Part shown: piece by piece, positions 1 through 7,067 of the stretch
Numbering within the stretch: position 1 is the stretch's first letter
How the letters are laid out: each line of letters begins with the position of its first letter
Assembly (NCBI GenBank): GCA_012799315.1
Contig: JAAZLM010000007.1
Span: forward strand, 1 to 8,399
DNA from: Clostridiales bacterium
GTDB taxonomy: Bacteria; Bacillota; Clostridia; Oscillospirales; Ruminococcaceae
Direction: 5' to 3'
DNA: 8,399 nucleotides
Program-made: the position numbers and the translations under genes
The notes under the pieces: generated by a model
The model's input: only the letters and a program-made list of their open reading frames with translations
What the model was told of the DNA's origin: nothing
Databases searched by the model: none

Positions 1-28
1 ATGTAAATACATTAGGAGGGTTAAAACG

Positions 29-214
29 ATGTATGATAATATGCAATTTTGGGATAATTTCACGAAATCAGGAAAAATCGATGATTATATAAAATATAAA
101 GAGGTACAAAGAACGCAGGCTTCGAGCTCGGTTGTGGGGGATGTTAATGCTAATAACAGCAAAGGGCATAGTGATAAGGGAGCGGAACGTGGGGGAGTCG
201 GACAAGTTTATTGA
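29..214 (+). CDS. yqzL: Small YqzL-like protein
   Basis: A 61-residue ORF with a strong ribosome binding site (AGGAGGG at 14-20, 8 bases before the ATG). Residues 7-25 (FWDNFTKSGKIDDYIKYKE) resemble the short conserved core of YqzL: an aromatic start, then F..SG.I..Y..YKE. YqzL is a protein of under 50 residues and unknown function, encoded between era and recO in many Bacillota. The position directly before recO is the main support. Only the first ~30 residues look family-like. The rest is Ser/Asn/Gly-rich, and the last 22 codons lie inside recO in another frame, so the tail may be unconserved read-through. A TAA at 4-6 in a different frame could be the end of an upstream gene, which era would fit, but too little is visible to say. 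No catalytic motif, signal peptide or membrane segment is seen. Confidence 0.72.
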   Translation: MYDNMQFWDNFTKSGKIDDYIKYKEVQRTQASSSVVGDVNANNSKGHSDKGAERGGVGQVY

Positions 215-899
215 CGTATTGACCGATGACTTCGGTGTAATTGAAATCAGTGTAAGAGGCGCAAGGAAAGGCACAAGTAAAAGTTCAAGTGCGACTCAAT
301 TATTTGCTTATTCCCTCTTTTGTGTTAATAAAAGAGGGGAGAGATATTATCTCAATAGCATAGAACCTATCAAAATTTTTTACGGTCTGCGTGAAAATAT
401 TGATAGGTTATCACTTGCAATGTATTTTGCTGATATAATCAAATTTACTGTGTCTTCAGAATCACCTTCGGGCAATATACTGCGCCTATTCCTTAATTCG
501 CTACATATGTTAGAGAGTGAAAAAAGAGATGAAACATTAATAAAAGCTATTTTTGAATTGAGAATAATGACTAAATTAGGATTCATGCCGAGCATTGCCG
601 TATGTGAGGATTGCGCAGTGTATGAGGCTGAGAAATTCTTTTTTATTCTGGATGCCGGCATATTAAAATGCGGCAACTGTGCATCTGAAATTGGTCAATC
701 TAGCAGAGTTTATGCGCTGACGCCTTCGACTTTGAAGGCGATGAGACATATTGTCTTTGCTGATCTTGATAATATCTTTTCTTTCAATCTAAAAGGCGAA
801 AGCCTTAAGATTTTAGAACAAATTACTGAAGAATACTTAATCCTACACATTGATATTAGACTTAAAACACTTGATTTTTATAAACAACTGAAAGCATAG
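147..899 (+). CDS. recO: DNA repair protein RecO
   Basis: RecO works with RecR (and RecF) to load RecA onto SSB-coated single-stranded DNA and anneals complementary strands, in the cytoplasm on damaged DNA. The 250-residue product is of normal family length. The N-terminus (MLITAKGIVIRERNVGESDK) and the segment VIEISVRGARK fit the RecO OB fold. A helical C-terminal domain follows. It holds a four-cysteine zinc site, C153-E-D-C156 and C175-G-N-C178, which many Gram-positive RecO proteins keep. Start choice: ATG 147 gives the normal family N-terminus and has a G-rich site (GGGGGA, 136-141) about 6 bases upstream. ATG 141 and TTG 132 are in frame but would add untypical residues. The start lies inside the yqzL-like ORF in another frame, so translation of the two is probably coupled. 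mutS2 follows after 42 bases with no terminator between, so the genes are probably cotranscribed. Confidence 0.95.
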   Translation: MLITAKGIVIRERNVGESDKFIDVLTDDFGVIEISVRGARKGTSKSSSATQLFAYSLFCVNKRGERYYLNSIEPIKIFYGLRENIDRLSLAMYFADIIKFTVSSESPSGNILRLFLNSLHMLESEKRDETLIKAIFELRIMTKLGFMPSIAVCEDCAVYEAEKFFFILDAGILKCGNCASEIGQSSRVYALTPSTLKAMRHIVFADLDNIFSFNLKGESLKILEQITEEYLILHIDIRLKTLDFYKQLKA

Positions 900-941
900 A
901 GTTGTTGCGGTATTTTAAAATTGAAAGGCTGAATTAACAAT

Positions 942-3317
942 ATGAATAAGCATTATAAATCATTAGAACTACATAAGATATTGCTTATGCTTTCAAATCA
1001 GGCTACTAGTGATGAGTGTAAACAGAATGCGTTATCGATTGTGCCTAATACAGATTTTGATTATGTTAGAGGTGAAATTAACAGGACAAATGACGCATTT
1101 ACACTATCATCAAAATATGGAACGCCACGATTCACAAGCATAGTAAATACCACTCCCTCATTGGAAAGGGCGAGAACAGGATCGTCACTTTCATTAAGGG
1201 AATTGCTTGATATTCGCAACATTCTTGCACAGAATCAAGCATTAATAAAATGGCGCAGTCATTGTGAAAAGATCGATTCAGAGCTTGACTATCTTTTCAA
1301 TGCATTATATACGCATAGAACATTGGAAAAGAAAATTACAGATTCGATATTGTCCGATGAGGATATTTCCGATAACGCAAGTCCGAAACTTGCTTTAATT
1401 CGACGCAAAATTGTCAGCACGGGTAATAGAATTAGAGATAACTTAAATAAGATGGTGAAAAGTACCACCACACAGAAGTTTTTGCAAGAAAGCATCGTAA
1501 CCGTGCGTGATGGGCGATTCGTACTACCGGTAAAGGCGGAGTATAAATCCGACATACCGGGATTGGTTCACGACACATCATCAAGCGGATCAACTCTATT
1601 CATCGAACCCATGAGTGTTGTTGATGCTAACAACGATATAAGAGTGTTGTTAGGGCAGGAACAAGCGGAAATTGAAAGAATTATAGCTGAATTGTCGGCA
1701 GATTGCGCTGAAGTAGCTGACGATATTTCAAGAGGATATAAGGCATCAATAGAACTAGAATTATACTTCGCTAAGGCGAATTTAGGTGCACAAATGAATG
1801 CATCTGCGCCTGAATTGTCACGTGATGGCATCATAAAACTAAAAAAAGCTAGACATCCATTAATTAACCCTAAAGAAGTTGTACCCATTGATGTTGAAAT
1901 AGGCGATAAATTTGACAGTCTTATAATTACAGGGCCAAATACTGGAGGCAAAACTGTATCTTTAAAGACGGTCGGACTTTTGACTGCAATGACAATGTGC
2001 GGTCTTTTGATACCAGCCTTAGATGGTAGCAAAGTGTCAATTTTCGATAAGATACTAGTAGATATTGGTGATGAGCAAAGTATTGAGCAGAGTTTATCGA
2101 CCTTTTCATCACATATGCATAATATTATTAAAATTATGGAAGTTGCTGATGGCGATTCCTTAGTCCTTTTGGATGAGCTAGGCTCGGGCACTGATCCAGT
2201 TGAGGGTGCTGCATTAGCGGTATCGCTACTGAAGGAGTTTAAGAATAAGGGTTGCAAATTGCTGGCGACAACGCATTATCAGGAGATTAAAATATACGCA
2301 CTTGAAGAAGATGGCGTCGAAAATGCTTGTTGTGAATTCGATATAAAAACATTGAAGCCTACTTATAGGTTGCTAATTGGTGTGCCCGGCAAATCAAATG
2401 CCTTCGACATATCGACAAGATTAGGTATGCCTGCACATATTATAGAGAACGCAAAAAAACATGTAGATAGTGAGAGCAAGCGTTTTGAATCCGTAGTGGA
2501 GGAATTGGAGAAGTCACGTCAAGAATACGAATATCTTCAAAGGAACTTGAGCGCCGAACAAAGGAAAGTAGCACAGTTAAGGAAGGAATTAGAGGTAGAA
2601 AGAGCAAAAATCGACAAAGAAAAAGATAGAGAAATTGAAAAAGCACGGGCTACAGCATTGAGAATGGTAGAAAGTATAAAGATTCGATCGCAAAATTTAA
2701 TGGACGAATTAGATGAAATCAGACGTAATAAGGACAAAGAGAGCTTCTCCAAGAGTGCCTTAGCTGCCAAATCCGGTATGCGTGGTAAAATAGATAAAAT
2801 GTACGATATCGCAAACCCAATCGTTCAGCAGCGAGATGATGATTATAAACTACCAAGACCGCTTAAAATCGGTGATAATATCATCATAAAGAGCACTGGC
2901 AAAGAGGGGACTGTATTAACCTTACCCGACAAGGCGGGCAACTTGTATGTGCAAATTGGAATAATGCGCAGTAGGATGAAGGAATCCGATTTAAGGCTAA
3001 GCGACGATAATAAGGTAAGGCTGAACGGCAAGAAAATAGCTACAAAAAATATGATTAGTAAGTCGGACAGAGAAATTAAAATGGAACTCGACATTAGGGG
3101 TCAAACTATTGAAGAAGGTTTAATCGAAGTAGATAGGTTCATTGACAACTGTGTTCTTACAGGCGTGGGATCGATCACTATAATTCACGGTAAAGGTACC
3201 GGCGCTTTAAGGGACGCAGTGCATGCGCATCTTAAGAGGCATCGCAACATTGAATCTCATCGGCTCGGTGTATATGGAGAAGGGGAAAGTGGCGTTACAA
3301 TAGCACAAATTAAATAA
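942..3317 (+). CDS. mutS2: MutS2 family ATPase/endonuclease
   Basis: MutS2 is a MutS paralogue that does not act in mismatch repair. In Bacillus subtilis it is reported to split collided ribosomes and to affect recombination; in some other bacteria it suppresses recombination. The 791 residues match the family length (about 760-790). In order: the N-terminal core and clamp, with the MutS2-type stretch QESIVTVRDGRFVLPVKAEY; the ABC-type ATPase, with Walker A GPNTGGKT (331-338) and Walker B LVLLDELGSGTDP (D411, E412); a charged Glu/Lys/Arg coiled coil at about 517-600; a KOW-like beta domain at about 641-690; and a C-terminal Smr domain from about 714, with LDIRG (716-720) and HGKGTG (749-754). 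All key motifs are intact. The ATG is preceded only by a weak AAAGG (924-928) at a long 13-base spacing, so translation may depend partly on recO. A strong terminator follows immediately. Confidence 0.97.
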   Translation: MNKHYKSLELHKILLMLSNQATSDECKQNALSIVPNTDFDYVRGEINRTNDAFTLSSKYGTPRFTSIVNTTPSLERARTGSSLSLRELLDIRNILAQNQALIKWRSHCEKIDSELDYLFNALYTHRTLEKKITDSILSDEDISDNASPKLALIRRKIVSTGNRIRDNLNKMVKSTTTQKFLQESIVTVRDGRFVLPVKAEYKSDIPGLVHDTSSSGSTLFIEPMSVVDANNDIRVLLGQEQAEIERIIAELSADCAEVADDISRGYKASIELELYFAKANLGAQMNASAPELSRDGIIKLKKARHPLINPKEVVPIDVEIGDKFDSLIITGPNTGGKTVSLKTVGLLTAMTMCGLLIPALDGSKVSIFDKILVDIGDEQSIEQSLSTFSSHMHNIIKIMEVADGDSLVLLDELGSGTDPVEGAALAVSLLKEFKNKGCKLLATTHYQEIKIYALEEDGVENACCEFDIKTLKPTYRLLIGVPGKSNAFDISTRLGMPAHIIENAKKHVDSESKRFESVVEELEKSRQEYEYLQRNLSAEQRKVAQLRKELEVERAKIDKEKDREIEKARATALRMVESIKIRSQNLMDELDEIRRNKDKESFSKSALAAKSGMRGKIDKMYDIANPIVQQRDDDYKLPRPLKIGDNIIIKSTGKEGTVLTLPDKAGNLYVQIGIMRSRMKESDLRLSDDNKVRLNGKKIATKNMISKSDREIKMELDIRGQTIEEGLIEVDRFIDNCVLTGVGSITIIHGKGTGALRDAVHAHLKRHRNIESHRLGVYGEGESGVTIAQIK

Positions 3318-3324
3318 TGATATG

Positions 3325-3360
3325 AGGAGTAGTTTATTTTTAAACTACTCCTTTTTATTT
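3325..3360 (+). terminator. Intrinsic terminator of the recO-mutS2 unit
   Basis: A perfect 12-bp inverted repeat (AGGAGTAGTTTA at 3325-3336 and its complement at 3341-3352) encloses a TTTT loop and is followed by a T-rich run interrupted by one A. It lies 8 bases after the mutS2 stop codon, as expected for a rho-independent terminator. It ends just before the -35 box of the next transcript, so it separates the two units. Confidence 0.93.
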
Positions 3361-3362
3361 GC

Positions 3363-3391
3363 TTGACAAATGTAGTAGTAAATGTTATACT
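3363..3391 (+). promoter_or_regulatory. Strong sigma-A promoter for the recombinase gene
   Basis: The -35 hexamer TTGACA (3363-3368) is a perfect consensus match. A 17-bp spacer separates it from the -10 hexamer TATACT (3386-3391), a five-of-six match. TG at 3383-3384, one base before the -10, forms an extended -10 element. The predicted transcription start is near 3398, which would give a leader of about 70 bases before the recombinase ATG. This is the clearest promoter in the window. Confidence 0.9.
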
Positions 3392-3407
3392 AAAAACAGA
3401 AACAGTA

Positions 3408-3437
3408 AACCGCACTAAATGAAAATTTAGTGCGGTT
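3408..3437 (+). repeat. 13-bp inverted repeat / GAAA-capped hairpin in the xer leader
   Basis: The arms AACCGCACTAAAT (3408-3420) and ATTTAGTGCGGTT (3425-3437) are perfect complements around GAAA (3421-3424). As RNA this is a long stem with a GNRA-type tetraloop, starting about 10 bases after the predicted transcript start. It is followed by six Gs rather than a T run, so it is not a standard terminator. The recombinase ribosome binding site (AAGGAGGT, 3457-3464) lies 19 bases downstream and stays free. Possible roles are 5' mRNA stabilisation, an operator for autoregulation, or a recombinase binding site. The sequence alone does not decide between them. Confidence 0.85.
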
Positions 3438-3470
3438 GGGGGGATGAGAATTTGATAAGGAGGTTTTAAT

Positions 3471-4460
3471 ATGAGTAATACAAGCGTTTTTAATAAAAGA
3501 AGTGATATGCCGGACTATCTTAAGGACTTCTTGTTTTACCTAGAGATTATTAAAGGCAGATCTTTTAGAACAGTAGATGCATACTATATCGATATCAGAG
3601 CATTCCTCAGATTTATTAAAATGCAGCGTTCACTTGGCGATGAATCCCTTGAGTTCAGCGAAATCGAAATTGCCGATATTCCCATATCAATTATTCAGGA
3701 TATCACTTTAAACGATGTGCATGAATTTCTTCACTATGTTAGCAATGTTCGAAATAACAGTGCTAAAACCAGAGCACGCAAAGCATCTTCACTTAGGGTC
3801 TTCTTCGATTATCTAAATAAGAAAACTGAGCTATTACCGAACAATCCGGTAACCGAATTGGAATTTCCCACTCCTAAAAAGTCTTTACCGAAATATCTTA
3901 GTTTGGAGCAAGCTATTGAACTGTTAGCGACTGTTGACGGGCCTTATGCCGAGCGAGATTATTGTATATTGACTCTCTTTTTAAACTGTGGCTTGCGATT
4001 GAGTGAGCTTGTAGGCATTAATTGCAATGATTTTTCAGAAAATACTTTACGTGTAATTGGTAAAGGAAATAAGGAAAGAATTATTTATGTTAATGATGCG
4101 TGCAAGAATGCCGTAGAAGATTATCTACCGGAACGTCCCAAAATTAAAAATACAGATGCATTATTCATTAGTAGAAATGGCAATCGAATCAGTAGACGTA
4201 GAGTGCAGGAAATTGTAGAGAATGCTCTTAAGAAGTGCGGACTTGGCAATGCAGGTTTTTCCACACACAAATTACGGCATACAGCTGCAACATTGATGTA
4301 TCAACATGGTAATGTCGATGTTCGTATTTTGAAAGAGATTCTTGGCCATGAGAATTTGGCAACAACTGAAATATATACGCATGTATCCAATGATCAAATG
4401 GCAAAGGCTATGTCGGATTCACCGTTATCAAAGATCCATAAGAAAGCAAAAAAAGAGTAG
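3471..4460 (+). CDS. Tyrosine recombinase, XerC/XerD family
   Basis: XerC/D-type recombinases cut and rejoin DNA through a covalent phosphotyrosine; the housekeeping pair resolves chromosome dimers at dif. The 329 residues comprise an N-terminal SAM-like core-binding domain (about 15-125) and a C-terminal catalytic domain. The full active-site set is present: R176 (CGLRLSEL), K198 (GKGNKER), H266 and R269 (HKLRH), H293 (LGHEN) and nucleophile Y302 (EIYTH). It is about 30 residues longer than classical XerC/D (near 300), mainly through an acidic insertion around residues 60-85 of the N-terminal domain, a form I associate with clostridial XerC-type proteins. The start is set by an optimal AAGGAGGT six bases upstream. 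It forms its own transcript with a strong promoter. No prophage or cassette genes adjoin it, so a housekeeping role is likelier than an element integrase. XerC and XerD cannot be told apart here. The Lys-rich C-terminus is encoded by the A-rich tract that serves as T tract for the opposing terminator. Confidence 0.9.
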   Translation: MSNTSVFNKRSDMPDYLKDFLFYLEIIKGRSFRTVDAYYIDIRAFLRFIKMQRSLGDESLEFSEIEIADIPISIIQDITLNDVHEFLHYVSNVRNNSAKTRARKASSLRVFFDYLNKKTELLPNNPVTELEFPTPKKSLPKYLSLEQAIELLATVDGPYAERDYCILTLFLNCGLRLSELVGINCNDFSENTLRVIGKGNKERIIYVNDACKNAVEDYLPERPKIKNTDALFISRNGNRISRRRVQEIVENALKKCGLGNAGFSTHKLRHTAATLMYQHGNVDVRILKEILGHENLATTEIYTHVSNDQMAKAMSDSPLSKIHKKAKKE

Positions 4461-4490
4461 TTAAAGTGAAGTAAACCTTAGCTACTCTTT
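4446..4490 (-). terminator. Terminator of the minus-strand operon, overlapping the end of xer
   Basis: AAAGAGTAG (4452-4460) pairs with CTACTCTTT (4482-4490). Four further pairs inside the stem (4461-4464 with 4478-4481, one of them G-T) leave a loop of about 13 bases. Read on the minus strand, the hairpin lies 10 bases after the U32 stop codon and runs into a stretch of seven Ts, a good rho-independent terminator. Read on the plus strand, the same hairpin contains the recombinase stop codon (TAG, 4458-4460) but has only a short T run after it, so it would be weaker for xer. Confidence 0.8.
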
Positions 4491-4500
4491 AAAATATCAT

Positions 4501-5739
4501 TTATTTAGTTGTTGCTTTTCTCCTTATAATAGAATACTTCTCAAATAGTCGACTAGATGGTATCTTTAACTTCATTTCAGCGTGCGGCGCACTGTCAAGA
4601 TCATTACCTTCACAGTCGATAAGCTTGTCGATCCTCATAGTTACAGGCTCTTTCTTAGGAGAAAGCACCTCAACTTCATCACCGACATAGAACTTATTGC
4701 GCTGAGTAATATATATATAATTACCATCACTCGAATCTACAACACCGACAATATCATAGTCACGAACATATCCAGAATTCTCATAATATTCGCTATTCTT
4801 TGTATGTCCAAAGAAGAATCCAGTCGAATACTGCCTATGACTAACTTTCTTAGTTTCTTCTATAATCCAACTCGGCAACGGCGTATCTTTACTAGTCAAA
4901 AAGTGATCTGTTGCGCATCTATAAGCATTAGTTATGGTAGATACATAGTAGAAAGATTTTGCACGCCCCTCAATTTTAAAGCTTGAGACACCAGCATCAA
5001 CTAATTTGTCTATATGTTCTATCATGCAAAGATCCTTAGCATTTAATATATATGTTCCCCTCTCGTCTTCATAGATGGGGTAGTGTTCATTCGGTCTTTT
5101 CTCCTCGACAAGATGATATCCCCAACGACAAGGCTGAGCGCACTCTCCCCTATTTGCATCACGATTAATCATATAGTTGGATAATAAGCATCTGCCAGAG
5201 AAGGATACACACATTGACCCGTGTACAAAGACTTCAATATCAAGATCACTTGGAATTCGGCTCCTGATATTGGCTATTTCCATAAGCGATAATTCCCTAG
5301 CCAGTACGACCCTTTTGGCACCCATATTATAAAGCTCATTGGCAGTTACATGATTTACAATCCCTGCTTGAGTTGAAATGTGAATCTCCATATCTGGAGC
5401 GTACTTCTTAGTTAAAGATAGTACACCAATGTCGGAAACAATAGCAGCATCGACACCACTTTCGTATGCATGCTTAATGAAGTCGGGGAATTTATCTATT
5501 TCATCATAATGCGGTGTCGTATTGCACGTTAGATATACTTTTACACCACGTGAATGAGCATATTCAGTTGCTTTAATTAATTCATCAGCGCTGAAGTTCT
5601 TTGGTGTTGCTCGCATGCCGAATATATCGCTACCGAGATATACAGCGTCCGCACCAAATTCGACCGCAGCAATTAATCGCTCAAAATCACCTGCGGGCGA
5701 AAGAACTTCCGGATATTTTATATTTATATTACTGTGCAA
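4501..5739 (-). CDS. U32 family Fe-S protein, probable tRNA hydroxylation enzyme (TrhP-like)
   Basis: U32 proteins were named as peptidases, but characterised bacterial members are Fe-S enzymes in RNA or quinone hydroxylation. TrhP uses prephenate to make 5-hydroxyuridine at tRNA wobble position 34; RlhA modifies 23S rRNA. The 412-residue product begins with a TIM-barrel stretch (EVLSPAGDFERLIAAVEFGADAVY-like, 11-34). It carries the full U32 signature at 169-187 (E169, F171, G174, C177, G182, C184, S187). Cysteines C177, C184, C200 and C204 fit the four ligands of a [4Fe-4S] cluster. Length is close to Bacillus YrrO/TrhP2. Start: TTG at 5739, chosen because AAGGAGT (5746-5752) lies 6 bases upstream and the N-terminus reaches the conserved core at once. 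The gene follows mltG after 14 bases, a pairing common in Bacillota. The substrate is inferred, not shown; a partner U32 gene or a wobble methyltransferase is not in the window. Confidence 0.88.
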   Translation of the reverse strand: MHSNINIKYPEVLSPAGDFERLIAAVEFGADAVYLGSDIFGMRATPKNFSADELIKATEYAHSRGVKVYLTCNTTPHYDEIDKFPDFIKHAYESGVDAAIVSDIGVLSLTKKYAPDMEIHISTQAGIVNHVTANELYNMGAKRVVLARELSLMEIANIRSRIPSDLDIEVFVHGSMCVSFSGRCLLSNYMINRDANRGECAQPCRWGYHLVEEKRPNEHYPIYEDERGTYILNAKDLCMIEHIDKLVDAGVSSFKIEGRAKSFYYVSTITNAYRCATDHFLTSKDTPLPSWIIEETKKVSHRQYSTGFFFGHTKNSEYYENSGYVRDYDIVGVVDSSDGNYIYITQRNKFYVGDEVEVLSPKKEPVTMRIDKLIDCEGNDLDSAPHAEMKLKIPSSRLFEKYSIIRRKATTK

Positions 5740-5756
5740 GTTTGTACTCCTTCTTA
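5740..5756 (-). promoter_or_regulatory. Ribosome binding site that sets the TTG start of the U32 gene
   Basis: On the minus strand AAGGAGT (5746-5752) lies 6 bases before TTG and 1 base after the mltG stop codon TAA (5754-5756). No ATG or GTG competes at suitable spacing. A ribosome ending on mltG would uncover or reuse this site, so translational coupling is likely. Confidence 0.75.
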
Positions 5757-7067
5757 AATAAGACCAGCAGTTTTTAAGTTTTTTTCATGCTCGTCATTTG
5801 TTTTAGCATAGTAGATTTCTCTTGTTTTAATATTATGGCAAAAGAAATAATAATCGGTGTCAGCAGGATTTAATACCGCATCAATAGCATCGATCCCAGG
5901 ATTGCATATAGGGCCTGGAGGCAGGCCAACTCCGACATAGGTGTCGTACGAATCAAAAATCTTTTGGTAAAGATCATAGCTAGACATTTTTATCTTGCTT
6001 TTTATAACTTCGTTAACATATTTCTTTGTTGGATCGGACTGCATTTTAGGGAACTCAAGGCTATTATTGAAGCGGTTCAAAAATACAGATGCGACCATCC
6101 GCATTTGTTCTTTATTGGCGGATTCAGCCTGAACCATTGAGGCTAAAGTCATCACCTGATTAAGAGAAAGATTTTGCTCTTGCATTTTATCATACATTTC
6201 ATCAGTAATTTTCTTATCAAATGTCGAATAAAATTTCGTTAGTATGTTCTCTATACGTTCATTTTCATAAAATATATACGTATCCGGGAACAAGAATCCT
6301 TCCTTCTGATAAAATTTAAGCGGATCGTTAGTGATCTTATCCTCAAATTTATACGATAAATTAGCTGTGTCTACATAATCAAGAAATTCGTCGGCATCAC
6401 ATATATTGTTCTTTTCGAGTTCTTCGGCAATCTGTTTAATATTGTACCCCTCAGGAATTGTAATCTGCACTGTATTTTTAATAGCATTACTATCCTGTAA
6501 GATTGATATAATCTCTTCGTATGACATGCTCGGACTAACCTCAAAAACACCGTATTGGTACATGCCATCGGCCTTTTGCAAATAAGAAATTAGCCTGAAA
6601 AACGATGGATATTTTACCACATCACTTTTTTGCAGGATTTCAGCAATATCACGTGTAGAAGAATTTTGCGGAACCTCTATATCGATGTGTATTCCGGATT
6701 TGCCAATACCGAATAAATCCATTCCAGCATAGATTATGACTACCGACAATGAAACGGAAGCAGCAATTATTGTCACCGCAAGAACAAGACTGCCAAGAAC
6801 TTTATTTCTTCTTGACTTCTTGCGTTTCTTTTTCTTCTTCTTTTTACTAGGAACATCTTCCTCCTCGGGAATGCTCTCGATCGTGTCGTTGCCACTCTCT
6901 TCGTTAGTGGCGGTATCCTCTACTATCGATTCGGAAATTGCTCCTTCACTATTATTTGCATCAGGAATCCCCTCCCCTTCAGTATCAGGGGAGGAATTAC
7001 CCTCATATTCGCTGATAATCATATCTAGCTCTTCGTCAGAGCTGGGGGCATTTTTTTTATTATCCAT
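5754..7067 (-). CDS. mltG: Endolytic murein transglycosylase MltG (YceG family)
   Basis: MltG is a membrane-anchored lytic transglycosylase that cleaves nascent glycan strands near peptidoglycan synthases and so sets strand length. The 437 residues comprise an acidic Ser/Glu/Asp-rich cytoplasmic tail (1-74), a polybasic run of Lys and Arg (75-89), one membrane helix (about 90-113), a LysM-like region (about 125-255; TIPEGYNIKQIAEEL at 203-217) and the YceG catalytic domain. Catalytic motif: ASMVQAES (309-316), where E315 aligns with E218 of Escherichia coli MltG; the preceding Glu of the usual VEKE is Gln here. Other family marks are EGFLFPDTY (256-264), SDPT (344-347) and GLPPGPICNPG (381-391). 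The start is supported by AGGAGG (7075-7080), 7 bases upstream of the ATG. The acidic tail is longer than in E. coli, but such cytoplasmic extensions occur in Gram-positive homologues. An 87-base gap separates it from the 5-FCL gene; I see no convincing promoter or terminator there. Confidence 0.95.
   Translation of the reverse strand: MDNKKNAPSSDEELDMIISEYEGNSSPDTEGEGIPDANNSEGAISESIVEDTATNEESGNDTIESIPEEEDVPSKKKKKKKRKKSRRNKVLGSLVLAVTIIAASVSLSVVIIYAGMDLFGIGKSGIHIDIEVPQNSSTRDIAEILQKSDVVKYPSFFRLISYLQKADGMYQYGVFEVSPSMSYEEIISILQDSNAIKNTVQITIPEGYNIKQIAEELEKNNICDADEFLDYVDTANLSYKFEDKITNDPLKFYQKEGFLFPDTYIFYENERIENILTKFYSTFDKKITDEMYDKMQEQNLSLNQVMTLASMVQAESANKEQMRMVASVFLNRFNNSLEFPKMQSDPTKKYVNEVIKSKIKMSSYDLYQKIFDSYDTYVGVGLPPGPICNPGIDAIDAVLNPADTDYYFFCHNIKTREIYYAKTNDEHEKNLKTAGLI

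Noticed and set aside
132..146. TTG 132 or ATG 141 as the recO start
   Set aside because: Both add residues before the typical RecO N-terminus, and the G-rich ribosome binding site is best spaced for ATG 147.
29..899. yqzL-like ORF and recO as one frameshifted gene
   Set aside because: recO is complete with its own normal N-terminus and start, and the small ORF has its own strong ribosome binding site and a family-like core.
1568..2257. 229-codon minus-strand open frame inside mutS2
   Set aside because: It lies opposite the conserved ATPase domain of mutS2, its protein shows no family features, and it has no supporting context.
3408..3443. The xer leader hairpin as a terminator or attenuator
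   Set aside because: It is followed by six Gs, not Ts, and no alternative antiterminator pairing or leader peptide is evident.
3471..4460. Recombinase as integrase of a mobile element
   Set aside because: No excisionase, cargo genes, flanking repeats or tRNA target are present, and it sits between housekeeping genes with matching base composition. A role at dif is simpler.
4582..4986. 134-codon plus-strand open frame opposite the U32 gene
   Set aside because: Antisense to a well-supported conserved gene, without recognisable domains.
4501..5739. U32 protein as a collagenase-type peptidase
   Set aside because: The peptidase name is historical. The four cysteines fit the Fe-S RNA-modifying members, and no protease catalytic residues are evident.
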